64,000 bases of DNA, taken from Cupriavidus alkaliphilus (GTDB taxonomy: Bacteria > Pseudomonadota > Gammaproteobacteria > Burkholderiales > Burkholderiaceae). The stretch covers positions 205,635 to 269,634 of the forward strand of contig NZ_FMAD01000010.1 in NCBI RefSeq assembly GCF_900094595.1, in the 5' to 3' direction. Positions 37,413-44,239 of this stretch are shown one piece after another. The translations under genes were made by a program, and so were the position numbers. The notes beneath the pieces were generated by a model that made no database searches, was not told the DNA's origin, and saw only the letters and a list, made by a program, of their open reading frames with translations. How positions within the stretch are numbered: the first letter of the stretch is position 1; each line of letters begins with the position of its first letter.

Positions 37413-37421
37413 TGTGGATAA
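37413..37421 (-). promoter_or_regulatory. Perfect DnaA box
   Basis: TTATCCACA on the minus strand, upstream of the DUF2272 start and downstream of the HU stop. It lies 176 bases from the 12-bp repeat array. Confidence 0.65.
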
Positions 37422-37517
37422 CGTCCCCCGCCTGGCGCGCGCCTGCGCCCTCGGGCACCGGGGCGGCGGCATGGCGGGGTCAGGCAATGCCGGGCTCTGC
37501 AGTGCAGCCCGTCAGGA

Positions 37518-37796
37518 TCACTGGTTGACAGCGTCCTTGAACTTCTGGCCAGCCTTGAACTTCACGGTCTTGGCGGCTTCGACCTTGATTTCTTCACCGG
37601 TACGCGGGTTGCGCGCCATGCGCTCGCCACGCTCGCCCTTGCTGAACGTGCCAAAGCCGATGAGGCTCAGCGTGTCACCCTTGGCCACTGCGTCCATGAT
37701 GGCCGACAGGGTCACGTTGAGTGCCTGTTCCGCCTTGGCCTTGGTCAGACCGTCCACCCCGGCTGCGATAGCGTCGATCAGTTCGGTTTTCGTCAT
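37518..37796 (-). CDS. hupB: DNA-binding protein HU
   Basis: 92 residues, the usual HU length. It starts MTKTELIDAIAAGVDGLTKA and has GFGTFSKGERGERMARNPRTGE, the hinge and DNA-clamping arm with the intercalating proline in RNP. HU bends DNA and shapes the nucleoid, and helps DnaA open origins. A GGAG site precedes the ATG. The gene is flanked on both sides by DnaA-box-like sequences. It is divergent from the SET-domain gene, across a 1.1-kb non-coding region. Confidence 0.96.
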   Translation of the reverse strand: MTKTELIDAIAAGVDGLTKAKAEQALNVTLSAIMDAVAKGDTLSLIGFGTFSKGERGERMARNPRTGEEIKVEAAKTVKFKAGQKFKDAVNQ

Positions 37797-38084
37797 GCTT
37801 CACTCCGTATCGAGTTGATAAAACACAGGCGTCCCAATGCCGGGCGGCCAGGCTGGCACCGCTCCGGCAAAGACGCCGCGGGCCACATGATACCGTGTCG
37901 GACAAGGCGCACCGGGAACAGATTGTTACCTGGCAGTTTCCGCGAGGCCGCGCCAGCACGGGGCTGGAGGCAAATCGACGTTGCAGGAGAGGAGTCCGCT
38001 GTCGGCGGAATAGCGGCGTAAATGGCAAATGCGCGGCGAATGCGGTACGTCTGCCGACTGGGCTGCCGCGATTGGCGTGGCACG

Positions 38085-38841
38085 GTATACCCGCGTGCCA
38101 GGCGCCTTCAGAAGGCCGCTGACAGCCCTGAGATCCGTTGCCGGGGTCTGGGCACCCTCGCGCTCTTGAACGGACTGGAGACGCCCTACGGGCTGCAACG
38201 CAGCCAACTGCACTATGGTGCATGTGTTGATCAGCGCCACGGCCAGCCTCGCCAGGCGTTATTCGGCGCGTGCATGGGGCCCTCGGCATCGCACTGAACG
38301 GTGATCAGCCGCCATCCGCGTATACCGCAGCGATTACGGTCTTGCCGCCCGGTATACGTCGCCGGTATACGCACCGCCCGAACGGGCAAACAGAAAGTCT
38401 CTCGCAAACTCGCCGTTTACGCCTGTCGCTTTTCGGACGATGCCCGGGGACCCGGATCGTTCTTTCGGTTTACCTTTTTCTTTCATGTATACAGATAGTA
38501 GTAGTAGGTAAACACCCGCAGCCGCTGTGGAAAACCCCGTAAACATCTTTGCCTTCAAGGGTTTACGTAAACGAGAAGTGGTCTCATCGAATGTTGGCCG
38601 AGGTGGAAGACTCAGCCCAATGGATGAGGTGCGAGCCGAACCCCCTCCGACTTATGCCCGAGGCATCCCCACGCCAGCCCCAGGCAGCCCACACCCAATC
38701 CGCGTGCTTGTCCACAGATCGGGGCGCGGTTATCCACATGTCGGGTGGTAAACGGTCGCGACGTATACCGGTTGCGGCCACCGGGTGAGGTAGGGCGTAT
38801 ACGTCTGTTTGGGCCGGTTGCTGATGTGTTGCTACGTATAC
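38085..38841. repeat. Cluster of GTATAC and GTTTAC/GTAAAC palindromic motifs
   Basis: GTATAC occurs at 38085, 38320, 38352, 38365, 38487, 38763, 38797 and 38836. GTTTAC or GTAAAC occurs at 38415, 38468, 38508, 38539, 38561, 38567 and 38748. The pair at 38561-38572 forms the perfect palindrome GTTTACGTAAAC, and 38834-38843 forms ACGTATACGT. CCGGTATACG is repeated directly 13 bases apart (38349 and 38362). Each hexamer would be expected about once per 4 kb or less in such GC-rich DNA. Confidence 0.8.
38709..38738 (+). promoter_or_regulatory. DnaA boxes between the two GTATAC clusters
   Basis: TTGTCCACA (38709-38717, one mismatch) and the perfect box TTATCCACA (38730-38738) lie 21 bases apart, two helical turns. 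A further one-mismatch box, TTTTCCACA on the minus strand, lies at 38526-38534. Confidence 0.65.
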
Positions 38842-38931
38842 GTGTCGCGGCCGCCCCGGTATCATCCCCGATCGCGCGGGGCGGCCGGCACCGGCCACCC
38901 AGGCACAACAGGCGAAAGCACGGACAGGCAA

Positions 38932-39447
38932 ATGGCGGACAAGGCAAAGCGCAAGGCAGCGGGCGAGGGCAGCAAGAAAACGGCGAGCGACCGGATCGAG
39001 GTGCGCCAGTCAGGCGTGCACGGCAAGGGCGTCTATGCCATCGCGCCGATTGCCGAGGGCGAGCGCGTGATCGAGTACAAGGGCGAGCACATCTCGTGGA
39101 AGAAGGCGCTTGAGCGCCATCCGCACGATCCCAGCGACCCCAACCACACCTTCTATTTCAGCCTGGACGACGGCAGCGTCATCGACGCCAAGTACGGCGG
39201 CAATCGCGCGCGCTGGATCAACCACGCCTGCGAGCCCAACTGCGAGGCGCGCGAAAAGAAGGGCCGCGTCTTTATCCACGCGCTGCGCGACATTGCCCAG
39301 GGCGAGGAGCTGTTCTATGACTACGGCCTGGTGATCGACGCGCGCTATACCGCCAAGCTGAAGAAGGAATTCGAGTGCCGTTGCGGCAGCCCGCAATGCC
39401 GCGGCACCATGCTGGCGCCGAAGGAAAAGAAAAAGAAGGCCAAATAA
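38932..39447 (+). CDS. SET-domain protein-lysine N-methyltransferase
   Basis: 171 residues. A Lys-rich start is followed by a full SET domain (about 21-135): GVHGKGVYA for SAM binding, ARWINHACEPNCE (the NHxCxPN knot, 97-104) and GEELFYDYGL with catalytic tyrosines. A post-SET zinc motif C149-x-C151 ... C156 follows (ECRCGSPQCRG), and the end is Lys-rich (KEKKKKAK). The enzyme should methylate lysines on a protein. The basic ends suggest DNA or nucleoid contact. Its divergent neighbour is HU, a lysine-rich DNA-binding protein and a natural candidate substrate, which is inference. Confidence 0.9.
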   Translation: MADKAKRKAAGEGSKKTASDRIEVRQSGVHGKGVYAIAPIAEGERVIEYKGEHISWKKALERHPHDPSDPNHTFYFSLDDGSVIDAKYGGNRARWINHACEPNCEAREKKGRVFIHALRDIAQGEELFYDYGLVIDARYTAKLKKEFECRCGSPQCRGTMLAPKEKKKKAK

Positions 39448-39472
39448 GGCCGCCGCCCGCGCAGCAGCGGGT

Positions 39473-41161
39473 TCAGGCCACCGACCCTGCCGGCTCGCAG
39501 GGGATCCGGATCACGAAGCGCATCACCGCGCGCCGCTCGGGCGTGCTTTCCGTGGCGGTGGCTTGTGTCGCCGTGCCCGGAGCGGGCGGCACGTCCTCGA
39601 TGCGGATGGTGCCGTGGTGCAGGGTCACGATCTCATGCACGATGGCCAGCCCCAGGCCGGCGCCGCCGGCCTGGTCCGCGCGGCCGCCGCCCGGCTCCGG
39701 GGCGCGGTCGCCGCGGAAGAAGCGCTTGAACACTTCCTCGCGCCGCTGCGGCGGGATGCCGGGGCCGTTGTCTTCGACCATCACTACCGCCATGCCGCGG
39801 TGGCCCATGGCCTCGCCGCCGGCGCGCACCGTGATGCGCCCGCCCGAGGGCACGTATTTCACCGCATTGTCGATCAGGTTGGACAGCGCCTCGCGCATCA
39901 GCAGCCGGTTGCCGCGCACCACTGCCGGCGCGCTGCCGGTGAAGGTGGGGCCGGGCAGGATCTCGAAGCCCAGGTCGATGCGGCGCGCCAGCGCCTGCGG
40001 CACCCATTCGGCGCCGGTCTCAAAGGCCAGCTCGGCCAGGTCGAAGTGCTCCACCGGCCCCAGCCGCTCCAGCGACAGCCCGGGCTCGGCCCGCGCCAGG
40101 GACAGTAGCTGGTTGGACAGGCGTACCGCGCGGTCGGCCGCGGTCTGCACCTCGCGCAGCGCATGGCGGGCGACTTCCAGCGAATCGGCGGTCTGTGCCC
40201 GGTCGGCATGCAGCTTGACCGCAGTCAGGGGTGTGCGCAGCTGGTGCGCGGCATCGGCAATGAACTTGCGTTGCGCGTCGAGCGCATCGCGCAGCCGCGC
40301 CAGCAGCGCGTTCAGGCCGCGGATCAGCGGCGCAACCTCGGCCGGCACCTGGGTTTCGTCCAGCGCCGCCAGCGAGCGCGCGGTCTGGCGGTTGAGCTTG
40401 TCGGCCAGGATCTGCAGCGGCACCAGTTCTTCCTTGAGCACGTGCGACAGGATCAGGCTGCCGACCAGCAGCAGCAGGATCAGCGGCACCGACACCGACA
40501 GCAGGATCTCGTTGGCGGCGGTCTCGCGCCGGTCCAGCAGTTCCGCCACTTCCACCACGATGGGCCCGCGCGCGGGCTTGCCGGCCTCGCTGGTGCCAAG
40601 CTCGTCGACCGCGGCGCTGGGCAGCATCACTGGCAGCCGCACCGCGCGCACCTGGCGTCCGCTGAACCAGGCGTAGAACAGCCGCGCATCGTGCAGCGAG
40701 GTCTGGCCGGTGCCATAGCCCAGCCAGGTATCCATGCCGCCGATCAGGCCGTCGGGACCGTGGATGCGCCAGTAGATGCGATCGGTGCCCTCGGCCTCGA
40801 CCAGCGTCTGCGCAATCATCGGGATGTCCTGCTCCAGCCGCGGGCCGGCAATGCGGATCTGCTGGGCGATGTTGTTGGCCACGCCGTACAGCGCCCGGTC
40901 GAACACCTGCGTGGTGTAGTGCGCCGCCAGCCAGTAAGACAGCGAGCCGCTGGTCAGCACCAGCGCAAACAGCGGCGTGGCCAGCGCGCGCAGCAGGTGC
41001 ACGCGCAGGCTGATATTGGAGCCGGAGCGGGCGGCCTGGCGCGTCGCCGCGGGCGCAGCGTCGGCGCCAGCCGCGGCGGAAGACGGGGGCACGTTCCGCG
41101 TTGCGATGCGGGAGGCGGTGCGCCAGGAAACTCGGGAGGAGGTGCGGGAGCGGGGCCACAT
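39473..41161 (-). CDS. TctE-like sensor histidine kinase
   Basis: 562 residues. Membrane helices lie at about 58-80 and 220-243 around a periplasmic domain of the 2CSK_N type (DRALYGVANNIAQQIRI). HAMP and HisKA follow with H306 in FIADAAHQLRTPLTAVKLHAD, then a HATPase with NLIDNAVKYVPSGG and GAGLGLAIVHEIV. TctE kinases usually sense tricarboxylates and control Tct transporters, but none is in the window. The ATG at 41161 lies 59 bases after the response-regulator stop. The first 45 residues are Ser/Ala-rich, so a later start is possible. Confidence 0.9.
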   Translation of the reverse strand: MWPRSRTSSRVSWRTASRIATRNVPPSSAAAGADAAPAATRQAARSGSNISLRVHLLRALATPLFALVLTSGSLSYWLAAHYTTQVFDRALYGVANNIAQQIRIAGPRLEQDIPMIAQTLVEAEGTDRIYWRIHGPDGLIGGMDTWLGYGTGQTSLHDARLFYAWFSGRQVRAVRLPVMLPSAAVDELGTSEAGKPARGPIVVEVAELLDRRETAANEILLSVSVPLILLLLVGSLILSHVLKEELVPLQILADKLNRQTARSLAALDETQVPAEVAPLIRGLNALLARLRDALDAQRKFIADAAHQLRTPLTAVKLHADRAQTADSLEVARHALREVQTAADRAVRLSNQLLSLARAEPGLSLERLGPVEHFDLAELAFETGAEWVPQALARRIDLGFEILPGPTFTGSAPAVVRGNRLLMREALSNLIDNAVKYVPSGGRITVRAGGEAMGHRGMAVVMVEDNGPGIPPQRREEVFKRFFRGDRAPEPGGGRADQAGGAGLGLAIVHEIVTLHHGTIRIEDVPPAPGTATQATATESTPERRAVMRFVIRIPCEPAGSVA

Positions 41162-41220
41162 TGCCAGCTAGTCCGAAGGACAGGGCCGCGTGTGGGATAA
41201 CCGCGGCGGCCGGAGCGGCT

Positions 41221-41925
41221 TCATTGTCCGGCGCGGATCTGCAGCAGGTAGCCGAAGCCGCGCACGGTAACGATCTCGACGTCGCTGTCCTCGAGCTTCT
41301 TGCGCACGCGGTGCACGTAGACCTCGATCGCGGTGTCGCCGACGGTATCGCCGCCCTCGCCGGCGGGGTGGGCAAAGGTGGCCAGGTGGTCCTGCAGCTG
41401 GGCCTTGCTGACCACGCGGCCCTGGCGCTGCAGCAACAGCTCCAGCACCGCGAACTCGCGCGGCGACAGCTCCAGCGGACGCGCGTCGATAAACATGCGG
41501 CGGTCGTTGCCCGACAGCCGCAGGCGGCCCAGGCGCACGTCGCGCTCGGGCGCGGCCTCGCCATGCTGGCTGCGGCGCAGCAGCACGCGCACGCGCGCTT
41601 CCAGCTCGGGCAGGGCGAAGGGTTTGATCAGGTAGTCGTCGGCGCCGGCGTTCAGGCCCGAGAGCTTGTCTTCGAGCTCGTCGCGCGCGGTCAGGATGAT
41701 GACGGGGGTGGTGCGGTTGCGGGCGCGGTAGCGCGCCAGCAGGGTCATGCCGTCGATGCCGGGCAGGCCCAGGTCAAGGATGACCAGGTCATGCTGCTCG
41801 CGCAGCAGGTGTTCGGTGGCATAGACGCCGTCGTGGACGACGCGTACCTGGTGGCCGGCGCGGGACAGGCCGGCTTCGACGCCGCTGGCAATCTGGCGGT
41901 CGTCCTCGATCAGCAGGATACGCAT
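41221..41925 (-). CDS. TctD-like OmpR-family response regulator
   Basis: 234 residues. A receiver domain (about 1-115) has LIEDD, the phospho-acceptor in LVILDLGLPG and the lysine in YLIKPF. The C-terminal winged helix (about 128-230) contains LSPREFAVLELLLQRQGRVVSK and VHRVRKKLEDSDVEIVTVRGFGYLL. The ATG at 41925 gives the usual MRILLIEDD start. It is the upstream gene of the operon with the TctE-like kinase. Confidence 0.94.
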   Translation of the reverse strand: MRILLIEDDRQIASGVEAGLSRAGHQVRVVHDGVYATEHLLREQHDLVILDLGLPGIDGMTLLARYRARNRTTPVIILTARDELEDKLSGLNAGADDYLIKPFALPELEARVRVLLRRSQHGEAAPERDVRLGRLRLSGNDRRMFIDARPLELSPREFAVLELLLQRQGRVVSKAQLQDHLATFAHPAGEGGDTVGDTAIEVYVHRVRKKLEDSDVEIVTVRGFGYLLQIRAGQ

Positions 41926-42071
41926 GGCGGCAGCTCGGGAAGGACGTTGGGCATGGCTGGCAGAGAAAGGCCGCACAGCGCACACGGCGGTGCGGGCCTG
42001 CCGCAGATTGTACTAGGCGCCGCCCCCGGCTTCCTTACGGTTAGCCTACAGCCACCGCCGCGGCCCGCCGG

Positions 42072-42371
42072 TCAGTTGGTCACCGCGTCGGCGGCGCGCT
42101 CGATGAAGTGGGCCAGGTCGATGTCGCGCTGGGTCAGGCCGTTGGCGTCGTGCGTCGACAGCGTGATGTCGACCCGGTTGTAGACGTTGAACCATTCCGG
42201 GTGGTGGTCGGCCTTCTCGGCCTGGATCGCCACGCGCGTCATGAAGCCGAAGGCGGCGTTGAAGTCGTGGAAGGTAAAGCGCTTGAAGATCGCATCGCGG
42301 TCGGCGACGGTGGTCCAGCCGGGCAGTTCGGCGAGCAGCGTGGCACGGGCTTGCGGGGACAGAGGGGTCAT
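42072..42371 (-). CDS. phhB: Pterin-4a-carbinolamine dehydratase
   Basis: 99 residues. The conserved pattern HHPEWFNVYNRVDITLSTHD carries the active-site histidines. The enzyme dehydrates 4a-hydroxytetrahydrobiopterin formed by phenylalanine hydroxylase, allowing the cofactor to be recycled. The ATG at 42371 is used because upstream residues are not family-like. It follows phhA by 174 bases on the same strand. Confidence 0.95.
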   Translation of the reverse strand: MTPLSPQARATLLAELPGWTTVADRDAIFKRFTFHDFNAAFGFMTRVAIQAEKADHHPEWFNVYNRVDITLSTHDANGLTQRDIDLAHFIERAADAVTN

Positions 42372-42545
42372 GGTGGGCTCGATCTGGTTCTTGGACAAAA
42401 CGAAGGTCGCGCAGTGCGGAGAAGGCACCATGCGGACAGCCGGCCCGCCCGCGCCGTGGCGGCGGGCATGCCGGCATTGTTTCACAAAGTGGGGATTGGG
42501 GCAGCGGGGGGCAGGCCCGCGCCGGGGTCGAGCGCGCGCGCCGCG

Positions 42546-43475
42546 TCAGATGTCTTCGGTATCGGCCCAGCCTTCGCGGGTGCCGGCGTTGAGCACCTGG
42601 TCGCCCTCGGCGATGTCGCCCGCGCCCAGCGTCGGCTGCGCGCGCAGCGCTTCGTACAGCGGCGCGAAATCCGGGCGGGTGGCGTCGAACAGTTGCTCGA
42701 AGCTGTCGATCACGAAATAGGTCTTCTGGAAGGTGTCGATGCGGTAGCGCGTGCGCATGATGCGGCGCACGTCGAAGCCGATCCGGTTGGGGCTGGCCGA
42801 GTCCAGGCTGTAGATCGACTCGCCCTGGCTCGACAAGATGCCGGCGCCATAGATGCGCAGCCCTTGCGGGGTGCGGATCAGGCCGAATTCGACGGTGTAC
42901 CAGTACAGCCGCGACAGCATTTCCAGCGCGCCCAGCCCCGCCGCTTTCAGGCCGCCCTTGCCGTAGGCTTCCATATAGTCGGCAAAGACCGGGTTGATCA
43001 GCAGCGGCACATGGCCGAACACATCGTGGAAGCAGTCCGGCTCCTGCAGGTAGTCGAGTTGCTCGGGCTTGCGCATCCACCAGCTGGCCGGGAAGCGGCG
43101 GTTGGCCAGGTGCTCGAAGAAGACCTCGTCGGGCACCAGGCCGGGCACGGCCACGACCTGCCAGCCGGTGGCGCGCATCAGGGTCTCGTTGAGCTGGTCG
43201 AAATCCGGCACGCGGTCCTTTTCCATGCCCAGCGTGGCCAGCCCCTGCAGGAATTCGTCGCTGACGCGGCCGCGCAGCATCTCGGCCTGGCGCTCGTACA
43301 GCTTGCGCCAGATGGCGTGGTCGATGCTGGTGTAGCGGTGCACCGGCTGGGCAATGGTGAAGTCCGGGCGCAGTTCCTGGCCGGACAGCAGGCCGGCGTC
43401 GAACTGTTCCTTGAGTTTGTCGGTCAGGGTGCCCTGAAAGGCGCCGGGGGCTTCGGTGGCCATGGCGATGGACAT
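42546..43475 (-). CDS. phhA: Phenylalanine 4-monooxygenase
   Basis: 309 residues, the length of the bacterial monomeric enzyme. The iron ligands are H150 and H155 in DCFHDVFGHVPLL and E196 in YWYTVEFGLI. The enzyme hydroxylates phenylalanine to tyrosine with tetrahydropterin and oxygen, the first step of phenylalanine breakdown. An AAGGAG site lies before the ATG at 43475. phhB follows, and an Lrp-type regulator is divergent from it. Confidence 0.97.
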   Translation of the reverse strand: MSIAMATEAPGAFQGTLTDKLKEQFDAGLLSGQELRPDFTIAQPVHRYTSIDHAIWRKLYERQAEMLRGRVSDEFLQGLATLGMEKDRVPDFDQLNETLMRATGWQVVAVPGLVPDEVFFEHLANRRFPASWWMRKPEQLDYLQEPDCFHDVFGHVPLLINPVFADYMEAYGKGGLKAAGLGALEMLSRLYWYTVEFGLIRTPQGLRIYGAGILSSQGESIYSLDSASPNRIGFDVRRIMRTRYRIDTFQKTYFVIDSFEQLFDATRPDFAPLYEALRAQPTLGAGDIAEGDQVLNAGTREGWADTEDI

Positions 43476-43631
43476 ATTGCTGGTGTCTCCTTGGAATGCG
43501 CGCTGGCTGCGTCGGCGCCAGCATGGATGCGGATTTACTGCGTAGTTTAGGCGCCAGAAGCCGCAATCTGTCCGCATAGTCCGCTCGATTTAGCTGGATC
43601 ATGCATATAATGCGCATTCATAGATTCGGAT

Positions 43632-44132
43632 ATGCGGGATTTGTGTATGGCGGCCCATAGTGTTTCCCTCGATGCGTATGACCTGGCCCTGCTGACCGCG
43701 CTGCAGGCCGACGGCCGCACCACGCACCAGCAGCTGGCCGAGCGCGTGCACCTGTCGCCCAGCCAGGTCGGACGCCGGCTGGCGCGGCTGGAAGCCGACG
43801 GGGTCATCACCGGCTACCGCGTCAGCCTGTCGTCGCAGGCGCTGGGGCTGGGCGTGGTGGTCTTTGTCAGCGTCAAGCTGGCGCATCACGGCGACACCAT
43901 CATCGAGCGCTTCCGCGAAGAGATCCTGCTGCTGGAAGAGGTGCAGGAGTGCTATTCCGTCGCCGGCGAGGCCGACTACCTGATCCGCGTGGTGGTGCCG
44001 GACCTGCCCACCCTGGCCGAATTCACCATGAAGCGGCTGATGCGCGTGCCCGGCGTCGAAAGCGTCCGGTCGAATATCGTGCTGACCGCGATCAAGTGCG
44101 AGGGGCCGCTGCCGCTGTCGCACCTGCGCTGA
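43632..44132 (+). CDS. Lrp/AsnC-family transcriptional regulator, probably of phhAB
   Basis: 166 residues. The N-terminal helix-turn-helix (about 14-65, LDAYDLALLTALQADGRTTHQQLAERVHLSPSQ in outline) is followed by a ligand-binding RAM domain (about 75-155). It is divergent from phhA with 156 bases between, the classic place for a regulator of the adjacent genes. Upstream lies a TATAAT at 43606-43611 inside an imperfect dyad (ATGCATATAATGCGCAT). A second ATG at 43647 is an alternative start. The effector is likely phenylalanine or tyrosine, which is inference. Confidence 0.9.
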   Translation: MRDLCMAAHSVSLDAYDLALLTALQADGRTTHQQLAERVHLSPSQVGRRLARLEADGVITGYRVSLSSQALGLGVVVFVSVKLAHHGDTIIERFREEILLLEEVQECYSVAGEADYLIRVVVPDLPTLAEFTMKRLMRVPGVESVRSNIVLTAIKCEGPLPLSHLR

Positions 44133-44239
44133 AACGCTTGCCGCAGCGCGTTGCCGGTGCGTGCCGGTCTTGCGCTCTTGTGGCGTGCGTGTCACCCTCG
44201 CCGGGTGCCGCAAACGTGGCGGGAACGGAGGATGGCAGG

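Larger units (their letters stand above)
37797..38931. other. 1.1-kb non-coding region between HU and the SET-domain gene
   Basis: No open frame here has a recognisable product or a good start. The first 280 bases are ordinary GC-rich upstream sequence for HU. From 38085 to 38841 the region is dense in GTATAC and GTTTAC/GTAAAC hexamers and DnaA-type boxes, with T-rich patches near 38461-38484. The unusual size and composition set it apart from the other intergenic regions of the window. Confidence 0.75.

Noticed and set aside
38022..38542. Small open frames of about 90 residues in the HU-SET gap
   Set aside because: No ribosome sites, no known motifs, and poor codon pattern; the DNA repeats explain the region better.
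38561..38572. GTTTACGTAAAC as a parS centromere site
   Set aside because: It resembles secondary-replicon parS sites only in general form, and no parAB genes are present. Not called as parS.
36182..38931. Chromosomal oriC
   Set aside because: DnaA boxes and an AT-rich patch exist, but dnaA, dnaN, rpmH or parAB genes are not in the window, and the AT-rich patch is about 1 kb from the boxes. Kept only as an origin-like or titration locus.
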